From the NCBI GenBank assembly GCA_001567505.1, contig LLEU01000020.1, positions 62,001 to 126,000 of the forward strand: a stretch of 64,000 nt of DNA. The letters run 5' to 3'. This document shows positions 18,218 through 28,062 of the stretch, one piece after another (positions within the stretch are counted from its first letter, which is position 1; the number at the start of each line of letters is the position of its first letter). Position numbers and translations under genes: made by a program. Source of the stretch: Acidobacteria bacterium OLB17 (GTDB lineage: Bacteria; Acidobacteriota; Blastocatellia; Pyrinomonadales; Pyrinomonadaceae). Below the pieces are notes generated by a model. It was not told the origin of the DNA and ran no database searches. It saw nothing but the letters and a program-made list of their open reading frames with translations.

Positions 18218-19231
18218 TCATTCACCGATCTTTGGCGAAAGCGTGGGCCGCGCGTCCCGTGGAGCGTCGAATCCGGGGCCTTTTGCAAGGATCGTACCGC
18301 CGAAGCCGATAGCGAACCCGGTTGGCCCGTTAAAGACGATCTTGTTTAGATTGTGCGTTACACGGGTGCTCTCGACCCGCCAATGAGCACCGGCGTCGGT
18401 CGTGTGGAGGATCGTGCCGTCGTTCCCGGCGATGTAGCCGTCCCTCGCACTTGTAAAATAGACATTATTGAGTGTCGCTGCCGTCTCGTCCTGCGGCACG
18501 AGCCGCCAGAGCCTGCCGCCGCCCGTCGCGGTAAAGATCGATCCGTTCGTGCCGACGGCCCAGCCCTGTTTTGCGCTTGTGAATACGACCGAGTTTATTC
18601 GGGTCGAAGTATCGTGAAGAATGGTCGCCTCTTCCCAGGTAAGGCCGCCATCCTGCGTAAAGACGATCGTCCCGCCGGCGCCGACTATCGCACCGTTCAT
18701 TCCTGAGCTGTAGGCACCGTCAAGAAGAAGGAAATGGATCGCAGCCCTCGATTTTTTCCATGTTCTCCCGTCCTCCTGCAACCGGTAGAAGATCCCGCCC
18801 TCGCCGAACGCAAGTCCAAGCCCGTTCCGGTCGAAAAGAATGCGCGTTACGCGTTCGCGGTCGGCATCCTCGAACTCAACTTTGTCCCAATGCACGCCGC
18901 CGTCCGTGGTCTTGCGTAGATACGAGGTCGGGTTCTTGCCGCGGCTGTAAATGTTGCGTTCGCAGAGCATCCAACCGGTCGAGGGGTCGGTAAAATAGAT
19001 CTGAAGTATCGAATCGGTCGTGAATTTCTGCACCGGCAGCCATGTTCGCCCGCCGTCGTCTGTGCGAAGCAAGGTTCCGTCGGTTCCCGTGATCCAGCCC
19101 GTCTCAGAATTCTGGAAAAAGATGTCCTTTAGGTTCGAGAAATTCCTTGTCGGCAGCTTCACCCATTCGGCATGCGCCGCACCGGCCGCCGCCAAAATGA
19201 GTGTAAAAATGAGGAGGATCTTTAGCTTCAT
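18218..19231 (-). CDS. Secreted BNR/YCF48-like beta-propeller protein
   Basis: The 337-residue protein has a signal peptide (hydrophobic residues 5-17, cleavage after AHA). It is built from repeated units of the kind GWITGTDGTLLRTDDGGRTW, with at least five copies of the G-x-I/L-x-x-T-x-D-G-G/A-x-x-W pattern. This is the YCF48/photosynthesis-assembly HCF136-like propeller fold, which is used as an envelope or assembly factor. It is the last gene of the exopolysaccharide row, 23 bases after the Wza-like gene. Its precise job is unknown. Confidence 0.82.
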   Translation of the reverse strand: MKLKILLIFTLILAAAGAAHAEWVKLPTRNFSNLKDIFFQNSETGWITGTDGTLLRTDDGGRTWLPVQKFTTDSILQIYFTDPSTGWMLCERNIYSRGKNPTSYLRKTTDGGVHWDKVEFEDADRERVTRILFDRNGLGLAFGEGGIFYRLQEDGRTWKKSRAAIHFLLLDGAYSSGMNGAIVGAGGTIVFTQDGGLTWEEATILHDTSTRINSVVFTSAKQGWAVGTNGSIFTATGGGRLWRLVPQDETAATLNNVYFTSARDGYIAGNDGTILHTTDAGAHWRVESTRVTHNLNKIVFNGPTGFAIGFGGTILAKGPGFDAPRDARPTLSPKIGE

Positions 19232-19254
19232 CGGAGATCAGAGCTTTCTGTCGA

Positions 19255-20034
19255 TCAAAACGGGCTTCCGAAGAGGAAACGCACCACGCTCGCCTTCCCA
19301 AGCACGTCAAAGATCGTGTCGATCCCGAACCCTTTGCCGGGAACAAAGACCTGGTCGCCCGGATTCAAATAGACCATCGGCGTCTTGCCGCTTTCCATAT
19401 CGGCGATCGAGACCTCGCGTTTTGTAAGATGTCCGTCCGGCGCATAGCTGACGATATAGGCGCGCTTCTTGTCGCCGCCTTTTGCGACACCGCCGGCGTC
19501 AAGGATAGCCTCATAAACGCTTATCTTCCGATCCATCACGCGAACGCCCGGCGTTGTGACCTTCCCCATAACGCTGTAACGCGTCGATACGGCCCTATCG
19601 AGCGTCACGGTGACCTTCGGGTCGATGATGTATTCGTTGAGCTTTTTCGTTATCTCGGCGGAGACCTGCTCGACGGTCCGGCCCGCGACAAAGACACCGC
19701 CCGGAATGAGCGGATAAGAGATTCGTGCGTTCGGGGGAACGGTGATCCCGGCTTTGCAGTAATCCGGGCACTGGCCGAAGACCTCGACCGTTATCACGTC
19801 CGACGGTCCAAGGCGATACTCCTTCAGGTAGTTGTTATAGTACGGGAGGATCGAATCGTCCTCCGCCGACGACGACGCGTCGTCACTAACGGGCGTTTTC
19901 GACGGGGTCGCGGTCGCGGTTGCCGCATCGTCGGCGTTCGGGACGTCCGATCTTGATGCCTGTGCGTAGGCCGTCGTCGAAAGCGACATAGCGGCAATGA
20001 ATAGCGAGATCAGTGCGTATTTTACTGCTTTCAT
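19255..20034 (-). CDS. Polysaccharide export protein (Wza-like, periplasmic/outer membrane)
   Basis: From the ATG at 20034 the protein has 259 residues with a signal peptide (cleavage after AYA). A low-complexity Ala/Thr/Asp-rich stretch follows. The poly_export domain begins YRLGPSDVITVEVFGQ and an SLBB-type segment begins STRYSVMGKVTTPG. These proteins form or contact the channel through which exopolysaccharide leaves. It lies in the EPS row between the glycosylphosphotransferase and the BNR protein. At this length it probably needs partners to span the outer membrane. Confidence 0.88.
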   Translation of the reverse strand: MKAVKYALISLFIAAMSLSTTAYAQASRSDVPNADDAATATATPSKTPVSDDASSSAEDDSILPYYNNYLKEYRLGPSDVITVEVFGQCPDYCKAGITVPPNARISYPLIPGGVFVAGRTVEQVSAEITKKLNEYIIDPKVTVTLDRAVSTRYSVMGKVTTPGVRVMDRKISVYEAILDAGGVAKGGDKKRAYIVSYAPDGHLTKREVSIADMESGKTPMVYLNPGDQVFVPGKGFGIDTIFDVLGKASVVRFLFGSPF

Positions 20035-20093
20035 ATCGATCACTGTGGTAACCACGGTTCGTTAAAACGCCGATTAGGCGAAAAAATCCAGAA

Positions 20094-21485
20094 TTACCTT
20101 CCGCCTCGTCCGAAAAGGACGGTCTTTACGGTCTCAAAAATGATTACGAGGTCGAGTGTCAGACTCTGATTCTTTATGTAATAGAGGTCGTATTGGAGCT
20201 TTTGCCTGGCGTCATCGACCGACGCTCCGTATGGATACTTGATCTGCGCCCAGCCGGTCAGTCCCGGTGCAACGAGATGGCGGTGCTCGTAGTATGAGAT
20301 CTCGGCAGCGAGCTGCTTTACAAAATGCGGCCGCTCGGGTCGTGGGCCGACAAAATTCATCTCGCCCTTCAGGATGTTCCAGAATTGCGGGATCTCGTCG
20401 ATACGCACCTTGCGGATAAACCTTCCAACTCGCGTCGTCCTATCGTCGTTATCCGTTGCCCAGACGGGCTTGCCGTCAGCCTCAGCATCCTCGCGCATCG
20501 AGCGGAACTTGATCACCTTGAAGATCCGGCCGTTCTTCCCGACGCGCTCTTGCCTGTAGAAGACCGGCCCACGGGATTCGAGTTTGATCAAGATCGCTGT
20601 CAGGATCGCGATCGGCGCCGAGATGATGAGCCCGACGAGTGCAAGCAGCCGATAGACGGCCTCGCGAATGACACTCTTCAAACGCGACTCGCGATCTCGC
20701 CCGGCAAAGATCAGCCAAGACGGCCGCAGCATATCTACGTGGACCTTCCCCGTGATGCGTTCAAAGAAAGACGTACATTCTTCGATCGAGATGTCACCCG
20801 CAAGGCTCATTTTCAGAAGGGCTTCGGTCGGGAACGCGCCGCGACGCTCACGAACGGCGATCACGACGCGATCCACACGTTCGTTCTTTATGACCTCTTC
20901 GAGCTCCCAAGCCTTTCCCAAGACCTCGGAGCGTCCGATCCTGTCACGCGGCTTTGCACCATTTTCGGAAACGAACCCGACGATGCGATAGCCTGCATCA
21001 CGACGCTGCCACACAGCCTCGGCGGTATCGAGCGCGGTCGGCCCCGTGCCGACGACCAGGATCTTCTCACCGATATCGGGGTGGCCGGTCAGGATATGGA
21101 TACAATTCCTCCAGAGCAGAAGGAAAACGAGCACGAGAGGCACGGAAATGACGGAAACACCGCGACCGATCATCACCGGCGGGGCGAAATAGAACACGAT
21201 CGCAAGCAGGACCCAAGCGATCCCAAGCGCCTGAACAAGGCGTAGGAGAAGCTCGCGGCGGTTTGTCATTACGACGTAATCGTAAAGGTCGTAGAAATAG
21301 AGATTCAGGACGCAGATCGCCGTCGCAAATCCGATCTTGACCCAACCCCCGCGATTAGAGAGTTCATTCTCCGAACCGGCAACGCCAAGGCGAATGTGCA
21401 TCGCCACGATGATGCTCGCGTAGATGATCACGGCATCGGCGATGACCAGCCATAGTTTTCTAAGTTGGGACCCGCTTGCTGACAT
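20094..21485 (-). CDS. Exopolysaccharide polyprenyl-phosphate glycosylphosphotransferase
   Basis: The 463-residue protein has four N-terminal membrane spans (about residues 10-135) and a Rossmann-like middle with VVGTGPTALDTAE. A fifth span follows near 265-290, and the C-terminal bacterial sugar transferase domain shows YRQERVGKNGRIFKVIKFRSM and FVGPRPERP. It transfers a sugar-1-phosphate to undecaprenyl phosphate, starting each repeat unit of the polysaccharide. Members of this group commonly occur beside exosortases. It starts seven bases after the tyrosine-kinase stop codon. Confidence 0.93.
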   Translation of the reverse strand: MSASGSQLRKLWLVIADAVIIYASIIVAMHIRLGVAGSENELSNRGGWVKIGFATAICVLNLYFYDLYDYVVMTNRRELLLRLVQALGIAWVLLAIVFYFAPPVMIGRGVSVISVPLVLVFLLLWRNCIHILTGHPDIGEKILVVGTGPTALDTAEAVWQRRDAGYRIVGFVSENGAKPRDRIGRSEVLGKAWELEEVIKNERVDRVVIAVRERRGAFPTEALLKMSLAGDISIEECTSFFERITGKVHVDMLRPSWLIFAGRDRESRLKSVIREAVYRLLALVGLIISAPIAILTAILIKLESRGPVFYRQERVGKNGRIFKVIKFRSMREDAEADGKPVWATDNDDRTTRVGRFIRKVRIDEIPQFWNILKGEMNFVGPRPERPHFVKQLAAEISYYEHRHLVAPGLTGWAQIKYPYGASVDDARQKLQYDLYYIKNQSLTLDLVIIFETVKTVLFGRGGR

Positions 21486-21492
21486 TCCTCAT

Positions 21493-22491
21493 TTACGACG
21501 CCGCATCTTCCGCCATACGGCGATAGTTGTAATATCCGTAGTTGTAATGCGATTCGTCGAGAACCTCTTCGGATTGATTCAGGATGACGCCGAGCATTCG
21601 GTCCTTCGGCAATGGTTCGAGAATGCGGTCAAGGGCACCGTATTTCGTCCGGTTCGCACGAACGACCAGCAAGGCTCCATCCGCCTTGTTTATCAGGACG
21701 GTCGCATCCGTAAATATCGCAAGAGGCGGCGCGTCGATAATGACGTAATCGAACATCTCACGCGCTTCTGCGAGTATCTCCGCGAACTTCGGCCCGGAGA
21801 TCAATTCCGCGACATCAGGGCGTGCGGCTCCGCCCGCAAGAAGATAAAGTCCCGAAGGTTCAAGCTTTACGATCGTGTCCTTGAAGTTCGCGTCGCCCGT
21901 CAGAATGTCGGACAACCCTTTCTCGGTCTCGATCCCGAGATAATCGGCAAGGCTCGGCATACGAAGGTCGCTGTCGATTATCAATGCACAAACGCCATCG
22001 GTCTGCGCGAGCATCCAGGCGAGATTAACGGCCGTGACGCTTTTGCCCTCGCTTGGGTTGACGCTTGCCACAACGATCGATTTAAGGTGCTGTCGCTGGC
22101 TTTTATGAAGAACGTGTGTCCTCAAGCTGCGATATTCTTCGCAGTAGCTTGAATTGGGGCTCGTGATCGCGACCAAGCGAGGCTCAACGCGTTCGGCATC
22201 GACGGTCCAGCTGACACAATCTGGCAGCGGCCGTCGAGCCGAACGTGTTAAGGTATCGGCATTCGGTTTTGCCCCGGCAGTTAAGCCCGTTTCTACGTCA
22301 GGGAGTGCCGTCCCGAGCGAAGAATTCGGCTGCCCATCGAACGCCGATCTTGGTGACCCGATCGTTAGCTCCGTGCCGAGAATGTCAGGCGGAGCGTTCC
22401 GCTTTCCGTTGGCGTCAAACGCCACGACCCTCGGCTTAGAGGTTGTCGGGTTCTCAATATTTTTCCTTTGTAGAGCTTGAAGGACACTCAT
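21493..22491 (-). CDS. CpsD/CapB-type tyrosine kinase (BY-kinase)
   Basis: The 332-residue protein has a long polar N-terminus, then a P-loop kinase domain: Walker A ASVNPSEGKSVTAVNLA, Walker A' ALIIDSDLRMP and Walker B YVIIDAPPL. The C-terminus carries a tyrosine cluster (HYNYGYYNYRR), the usual autophosphorylation site. These kinases work with the Wzz-like protein to control polysaccharide chain length and export. Here the chain-length protein is a separate gene, with the AAA ATPase between them. Confidence 0.92.
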   Translation of the reverse strand: MSVLQALQRKNIENPTTSKPRVVAFDANGKRNAPPDILGTELTIGSPRSAFDGQPNSSLGTALPDVETGLTAGAKPNADTLTRSARRPLPDCVSWTVDAERVEPRLVAITSPNSSYCEEYRSLRTHVLHKSQRQHLKSIVVASVNPSEGKSVTAVNLAWMLAQTDGVCALIIDSDLRMPSLADYLGIETEKGLSDILTGDANFKDTIVKLEPSGLYLLAGGAARPDVAELISGPKFAEILAEAREMFDYVIIDAPPLAIFTDATVLINKADGALLVVRANRTKYGALDRILEPLPKDRMLGVILNQSEEVLDESHYNYGYYNYRRMAEDAAS

Positions 22492-22508
22492 GTTTTCAAT
22501 CCTCCGAA

Positions 22509-23564
22509 TTAGTCGAACCTGTCGAGATCGCCGAGTTCGAGATGTATCTCGTCATCTAGATCTTCAAAGCGAAGGCCCGCGGCCTTTCCATTTGATCCGT
22601 TGGCCGAATGCGTGGAATGTCCGTTGCCGTTCGAAGCCGTGAACGCCGGCCTGAACGTGATGCCGCCGTTGATCGGCGAACCATTCCAGAGCTCATCCTG
22701 AGCTTCAGGCCGAAGGATCGTTGCGGCATCGTGCGACGGCCCGGCGACGCGTTCGTCAGACAGCATATCGAGATTCTTTGCGACCTCGATCACGGAATTT
22801 CGTGAAACGATCTGCTCGCCCGCACCGTATGCCGCGACCATTGCGTTGTCGCAGAGGTTATTGATCTGTCGCGGAATGCCTTCCGAACAGCGGAAGATCA
22901 TATCGATCGCCTCGGGTGAAAAGATCTGCGGGTCTTCCGCACCGGCGATGATGAGGCGTTCGGTAATGTACCGTTCGACCTCTTCGACCGTCGGGAAAGG
23001 ATGCATATTGCATCGAAGAGCAACCCGCTGCTTTAGCTGCCGGAGATTCGCCTGATTGAGTCGGTCGCGAAGTTCGGGCTGGCCCGTAAGCACTATCTGG
23101 AGGTGCTTTGCGTTGTCGGACTCGAAGTTCATCAAAAGCCGGATCTCTTCGAGCACGTAGTCCGAAAGCTCGTGTGCCTCGTCGATGATGATCACGGTGC
23201 GAAGGCCGCGGCGATGGCGTTCTGCCAGAACGTTTCCCATCACGTTCAGAAGTTCCGCCTTGTTCGTCCAGTCCTTTATGCCGAGCATCTGCGTGACGTG
23301 GTGGTAGAATTCGTCGATCGAGAGTCGCGGGTTGAAGACGTACGCCGCGAGCACACTAGAGTCCAGGCGGCGAAGTATCCAGCGAAGAGCCGTCGTCTTT
23401 CCGGTCCCGACCTCACCCGTGAGCACGATCAGCCCTTTGGCCTGCTCGAGCCCGTAATAGAGGCTCGCGAGCACTTCGTTGTAGCTCGGCGTGAACACGA
23501 TATAACGCGGGTCGGGCGTAAGCGTGAACGGACTGTCTTCTAAACCAAAAAATTCGTTATACAT
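22509..23564 (-). CDS. AAA ATPase of the exosortase/EPS locus (ExeA-like)
   Basis: The 351-residue protein begins MYNEFFGLEDSPFTLTPDPRY, the typical start of ExeA-like and XrtA-associated ATPases. Walker A is GEVGTGKTT near residue 50 and Walker B is VIIIDEAHEL near 123. The C-terminal 60 residues are Asn/Gly/Ser-rich and probably disordered. Such ATPases are found in EPS loci that accompany exosortases; the mechanical role is not established. It lies between the chain-length gene and the kinase, 17 bases from the latter. Confidence 0.88.
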   Translation of the reverse strand: MYNEFFGLEDSPFTLTPDPRYIVFTPSYNEVLASLYYGLEQAKGLIVLTGEVGTGKTTALRWILRRLDSSVLAAYVFNPRLSIDEFYHHVTQMLGIKDWTNKAELLNVMGNVLAERHRRGLRTVIIIDEAHELSDYVLEEIRLLMNFESDNAKHLQIVLTGQPELRDRLNQANLRQLKQRVALRCNMHPFPTVEEVERYITERLIIAGAEDPQIFSPEAIDMIFRCSEGIPRQINNLCDNAMVAAYGAGEQIVSRNSVIEVAKNLDMLSDERVAGPSHDAATILRPEAQDELWNGSPINGGITFRPAFTASNGNGHSTHSANGSNGKAAGLRFEDLDDEIHLELGDLDRFD

Positions 23565-23600
23565 AGTTACCTCTTGCGGAAACTGATAGCTCCCGTCGCC

Positions 23601-25256
23601 TTAGGACGTGATGATCTCGAAAACCCTTGTTGCCTGCAGTATCAGGACGATCACGGGAATGATCCCGATCGCAAAAACGGCGCCTGCGGCAAGCTTTAGT
23701 CGCGACGCACGCATTATCCACACCTTTTCGGGAAGTGAAAGTAGCGGCGGCACCGAGGCAAGCACGGGCAGGCCCGTGTAATACTTCGCATCTGCGATAT
23801 TCTGGATACGGAACAGACGCGGGATCTCGAACAAGCCAACGAGCAAAAGTCCGAAAGCAAGTCCGATGGCGGCACCGAAGAACGTCCATACGAATCTTTT
23901 CGGTGCGACCGGACTTTGAGGCACATTCGCCGGGTCCTGAACACGGATCGTCTCGCCCTGAGCGTTCGTCTCGACGCCGACAAGGGTCTCGGCATCATTC
24001 TTTTTCTTTAGGATCTCGTCGTAAGACTGCTTGGCCGACTGATATCTCGCATTGATCGCCTCAAGCGCGACCTTTACGTTCGGGACGGCATTGATGCGGG
24101 CCTCGATGGCCGCGATCTCGTTCGCGTTACTTGCGCGGTCGGCATCCTTCTGAGCGATCTGATTCTCGATCTGTCCGATCTGCGATTGAATTCGCTGATT
24201 TTCGAGTTCCAGGCCCTTCTTTTGAAGGTCTGCCCGCATATTGCTCGATCTCGTTGCGTTTGCGACACGGCGGTCCGCACTCTTTCGCAGATTGTCGAAT
24301 TCCTCATTCACGCGTGCGATCTCGGCCTGCTTTGCGATCACTGCCGGATGCTTCTCGCGATATACCTTGAGCAGATTGTCGAGCTGTGCATTCAGTTCCG
24401 AACGACGTTTCATCAGCTCAGCATACGGAAGCGTATCCTCGATGCTCGCGGCCTGGCGAGCGGTATCCTGCGTCTCCTTCTGCCCGTAGTCCTCGATAAG
24501 ACGCATCTGGCGGTTGTTCGCCGCAATGGCATCATTAAGGCGGCCTTTCTCGTTAAAAAGCGTCTCTTTTTCCTTTGTGATCGTGTCCTCGCGGGATCGA
24601 AGTCCCTGTAGCTGTGCCACAAGGCCCTGTTCCGATTCCGGCAGCGTTGCGACGTTCGCCGTCATTATGTCGAGCCGCTGCTTCTCAAGGTCGTCGAGTG
24701 CGGCCTTCTTTTCTTCGAGCTGGCGTGCAAAGAGTTCTTTTGTCGATTCGGCGATCTCGGTCGTGTTCTGCACCTGTGCGTTCACATACTTGCTCGCAAG
24801 TTCCGCCGTAACGTTTCTGGTCGCCTGCGGGTCGCGATCGCGATACTTGATGCGGAAGGCCGCGACCTTCTGATCGCCTGTCTCCTCGAGATCGACCTTG
24901 ATGTTCTTGTACATCTTTGCGATGACGAGCTCCATCGGCATCCCGGCGTTCCGTTCGGCACGATATAGGTCGTATTTCATCACCATCGGCTCAAGCGAAG
25001 AACGGCTTAGGACCTCCTGGTTTATCGTCTGGAGTCGCTGCGAAAAATCTTCGTTCGTGAGCGGCTGCACGAGGTTTGACGAGATCGTCGGCGGCTTCAC
25101 GGTCAGCAGCGACGTCGATTCGTAGATACTCGGAAGGTTATAGACCACGTAGCCGACGGCCGACGTGAGCGTGATCATCGGCAGGATGATCATCCACTTA
25201 CGCCGCTTCAGTATCGCGGCCCATTCTCCCATCGATCTTTGCCTGAATTCACTCAT
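23601..25256 (-). CDS. Wzz/GumC-like polysaccharide chain-length determinant
   Basis: The 551-residue protein has an N-terminal membrane span (about 21-38), a long coiled-coil periplasmic region rich in Glu, Lys, Gln and Ala (about 160-420), and C-terminal spans near 450-470 and 525-545. The PxxPxxP-like segment VPQSPVAPKRFVW precedes the second span, as in Wzz proteins. It sets the length of the exopolysaccharide. Its start overlaps the end of the 62-residue gene by eight bases. Confidence 0.9.
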   Translation of the reverse strand: MSEFRQRSMGEWAAILKRRKWMIILPMITLTSAVGYVVYNLPSIYESTSLLTVKPPTISSNLVQPLTNEDFSQRLQTINQEVLSRSSLEPMVMKYDLYRAERNAGMPMELVIAKMYKNIKVDLEETGDQKVAAFRIKYRDRDPQATRNVTAELASKYVNAQVQNTTEIAESTKELFARQLEEKKAALDDLEKQRLDIMTANVATLPESEQGLVAQLQGLRSREDTITKEKETLFNEKGRLNDAIAANNRQMRLIEDYGQKETQDTARQAASIEDTLPYAELMKRRSELNAQLDNLLKVYREKHPAVIAKQAEIARVNEEFDNLRKSADRRVANATRSSNMRADLQKKGLELENQRIQSQIGQIENQIAQKDADRASNANEIAAIEARINAVPNVKVALEAINARYQSAKQSYDEILKKKNDAETLVGVETNAQGETIRVQDPANVPQSPVAPKRFVWTFFGAAIGLAFGLLLVGLFEIPRLFRIQNIADAKYYTGLPVLASVPPLLSLPEKVWIMRASRLKLAAGAVFAIGIIPVIVLILQATRVFEIITS

Positions 25257-25437
25257 AACTAGCCTTCTGTCTTGATCTCTTCGCGGGCATCGTCGCCCTG
25301 TTCTTCACCTTTGGCGAGCTTCCGGCCTGAATAAGGTTCCTTAATCCCGCAGCCGTTGCGGCCATCGCAATGCCGGCGGCAAGCAGGCCGATCGATTCGG
25401 GTATGTGCGTAAAGAACGCTGCGATCGCATTTATCAT
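25249..25437 (-). CDS. 62-residue peptide with PEP-CTERM-like anchor
   Basis: The peptide has 12 residues, then PES, a hydrophobic span (about residues 16-35, ESIGLLAAGIAMAATAAGL), an Arg, and a basic tail rich in Lys, Arg and Ser. The Pro-Glu, hydrophobic span and basic cluster echo the exosortase sorting signal, although the basic tail is longer than usual and almost nothing precedes the motif. Its ATG overlaps the prsT-like stop by four bases and its stop overlaps the wzz start by eight, so translational coupling is likely and the frame is probably real. It may be a tiny anchored protein or simply a small membrane subunit. No named family is recognised. Confidence 0.65.
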   Translation of the reverse strand: MINAIAAFFTHIPESIGLLAAGIAMAATAAGLRNLIQAGSSPKVKNRATMPAKRSRQKASYE

Positions 25438-27800
25438 CTTGCCTCCAGGATCCTCCTGGCCATCGCGACCTCCTGGTCATTCAAACCCGAACGATCTTTC
25501 AACGAAGCTTCGGCTTCGCGACGCGCCGCCTCGGCGTTCCCGGATGACGAAAGCGCCATCCCGAGGTGAACTCGGTAGGAAGCCGACGGAGCATTGCCGT
25601 TCTTTTGATCGGTCTCGATCGCTTTGCGAAACTGCTGCTCGGCGGCCGAATAGAGATTCTTCTTCAAATAGACCCAACCGAGCGTGTCGTAATACGCAGC
25701 AACGGACTGGTCACCGCTAACTGCTGAGGACGCAAGGCTTAAAGCCTCGTCCAGGTTGCCCTGATTCTCTGCGATCAGCCATGCAAGATTGTTTGCTGCG
25801 ACCGGGGAGTTCGGGGCGAGTTCGAGAGCCGAGCGATAGTTCTTCTCTGCCTCGGCCGTATTTCCGCGTGCATCTTCGAGGATGCCGAGCATCGAATAAA
25901 TGCTTGCGGACGGCCGTGCACTGATGACCTTTTTGTATTCTTCGATCGCCCGTGGGATCTCGTTACGGCGGGCCAGCATCGCCGCATAGGCCGAATACGC
26001 CGGAAGATAATCAGGATCGAGCTGGATCGCTGCGGTGAGCTCGGCTTCCGACTCCGCACTCTTTCCTTCGAACGTGAGCACCTGCGAACGAAGGAAATGC
26101 AGGGCCGCAAGGACGTCTGCCCGGCCGGCGTTTCGGTCGGCCATCGCGTTTAAGGTAGAGTAAGCGTCAGCCGCCTGCTTCGTCTCGATGCAAAGCGAGA
26201 TGTAGCCGCTGACCGCATCAAAATCCCGCTCGTCGGCCTGCATTGCTGCCTTATATAGGGTGGCGGCCTCATCGAGACGATCGACCCTTCGATATGCCTT
26301 TGCGAGATTTATCAATGCGGATGGAGCGTTCGGCGTGATCGAACGAACACGTTCGAGGTCGGCGACCGCGTCTTTTGTTCTCCCAAGAGCTAAGGCCGCA
26401 AGGCCGCGCGCCGAAAGGGAGCGAAGCTGAAGTTCGGCAATGTCTGCTACCGAGGTTTCCGAATTCGGCTGAGAAGTGTTTACCGTCCCGTAAAGCTCGT
26501 TCGCAAGCCGCAAGGCCGCTGCATTGTCGCCCGCCGCGAACGCGGCCTGTATCTTCAGCAATCCGGCCTTCAGAAATTCGGGGTGATACCGTTGGAGGTC
26601 GCCGATGAACGCATTCGCTTCGTCGATCAAGCCGGCAGCGATCTTTGCCTGTGCCATGACATAAAGTGCTTCGCGTTTGCTCGGCGTACGCTTTAAGATC
26701 TCTTCAAGCTGTTTGATGGCATCTTCCGGCCGGCCCTGCATCAGACGAAGCCGTGCGAGCAGCATCAAAGCTTCTTCGTCCTTATCATTCAGCCCAAGAA
26801 GGGTGTTTACCTGTTCTTCGACCTTGCCTTCGTCCTTTGAGTCCAGATAGATCTCGGCAAGTGCGTATCTAGCCCTGACGTACTGCGGGCTCTCGGCAAC
26901 AACCGCATTCAGAACGTTCAACGCATCTGGCACGCGTTTTACCTTTCGGTAAAAGTCGGCAAGTTCAAGACGGCTTTCCGGGCTGTTCTCTTGGATCTCT
27001 ACAAGTTTCTTGTATGCGGCCTCGGCCTTTTCGTACTGGCTGCTTGCGACGAAGAAATCCGCTTCCGTCTCGCGCGCCTCGATATTGGAAGGCTCGGCCG
27101 CGATCGCCTTTTCAAACTGAACTTCTGCTTCCTGATCGCGTTTTGCGTACATCAGAAAGCGTCCATATTCCGTGTAACCGAGTGCGGCCGAAGGGTCGGC
27201 AGCGATGCCCTGCAAAAGGGCATTCTCGGCCTTCTCAGGCTTGTCTATCGTGGTGTAATACCGTGAAAGGCTGACGTAGGTGGCCGTCCTTTTCGGATCG
27301 AGAGCGATGGCCTCGTTGAGCTTCGCTACGACCTCGTCCTCGCCGCGGCCGCTTGCGTTCAGTATCGAAGCTTCGAGAACACAGCCTTCGATGAATTTCG
27401 GATCTTTCTTCGCGATCAGGTCGCGGACCTTTTGGGCCTCGGAAATAAGAGGCGGCTTTACCAGAAGGAAATAGTTCCCGAGCCGTGCCTGCGCGTCGAG
27501 GTTATTCGGGTCGAGCTCGGTCGCCTTGCGGAGCTCATTGAACGCTTCATCAAATTCGCCCAGATTCTCGTATGAACGAGCGAGGCCCCAATGAGCTCGC
27601 GAAGACGAACTGTCACTTTCGACCGCCGCCCTGAACTGCATCAGTGCATCGTGGAATTTACGTTTTGCTAGGTATTCTTCGCCCTTTGCGATAAAGGCTT
27701 CAGTAGTGCGGCCGCAGGAAGCGAGCAAGGTGAATGAGATCGCAACAACTGCGAACAGAAGCGCGAATTTTCTCCGGCCATGGCACTCAAGGTTGTACAT
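25434..27800 (-). CDS. TPR-repeat lipoprotein, PrsT-like (exosortase/EPS system)
   Basis: From the ATG at 27800 the protein has 788 residues. The start is backed by an AGGTG sequence seven to eight bases upstream and by a lipoprotein signal peptide ending LLASC. Around 20 tetratricopeptide units follow, covering the whole chain (for example HWGLARSYENLGEFDEAFNELRKATELDP). This size and layout match the PEP-CTERM system TPR lipoprotein PrsT, which is thought to help assemble or export polysaccharide. It is the first gene of the minus-strand EPS row. A longer frame to 27860 lacks a signal peptide start and is rejected. Confidence 0.88.
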   Translation of the reverse strand: MYNLECHGRRKFALLFAVVAISFTLLASCGRTTEAFIAKGEEYLAKRKFHDALMQFRAAVESDSSSSRAHWGLARSYENLGEFDEAFNELRKATELDPNNLDAQARLGNYFLLVKPPLISEAQKVRDLIAKKDPKFIEGCVLEASILNASGRGEDEVVAKLNEAIALDPKRTATYVSLSRYYTTIDKPEKAENALLQGIAADPSAALGYTEYGRFLMYAKRDQEAEVQFEKAIAAEPSNIEARETEADFFVASSQYEKAEAAYKKLVEIQENSPESRLELADFYRKVKRVPDALNVLNAVVAESPQYVRARYALAEIYLDSKDEGKVEEQVNTLLGLNDKDEEALMLLARLRLMQGRPEDAIKQLEEILKRTPSKREALYVMAQAKIAAGLIDEANAFIGDLQRYHPEFLKAGLLKIQAAFAAGDNAAALRLANELYGTVNTSQPNSETSVADIAELQLRSLSARGLAALALGRTKDAVADLERVRSITPNAPSALINLAKAYRRVDRLDEAATLYKAAMQADERDFDAVSGYISLCIETKQAADAYSTLNAMADRNAGRADVLAALHFLRSQVLTFEGKSAESEAELTAAIQLDPDYLPAYSAYAAMLARRNEIPRAIEEYKKVISARPSASIYSMLGILEDARGNTAEAEKNYRSALELAPNSPVAANNLAWLIAENQGNLDEALSLASSAVSGDQSVAAYYDTLGWVYLKKNLYSAAEQQFRKAIETDQKNGNAPSASYRVHLGMALSSSGNAEAARREAEASLKDRSGLNDQEVAMARRILEAR

Positions 27801-28062
27801 AAAACACCTCCGACGGACAAACGACTCGGATATTTCATATTCGGAGGGCAATCCAAACACGCGATCCGGCTTTCGTTTGCGGGAACCCGTGAAGAGCCTT
27901 GTTCCCTATCGGTACTCAGGTTAAAGATTCAATGAATGGGTGATTTCAGAATTTTGGGCTGTTTGCGCGAAAACCTGCCAAGTGGTGGCTAACACTGTTG
28001 GCGGCCCTCTGTACTCACGGTTGTGCTAGAATCGATCAATAAGCTAATCGCACAACGCAGCA

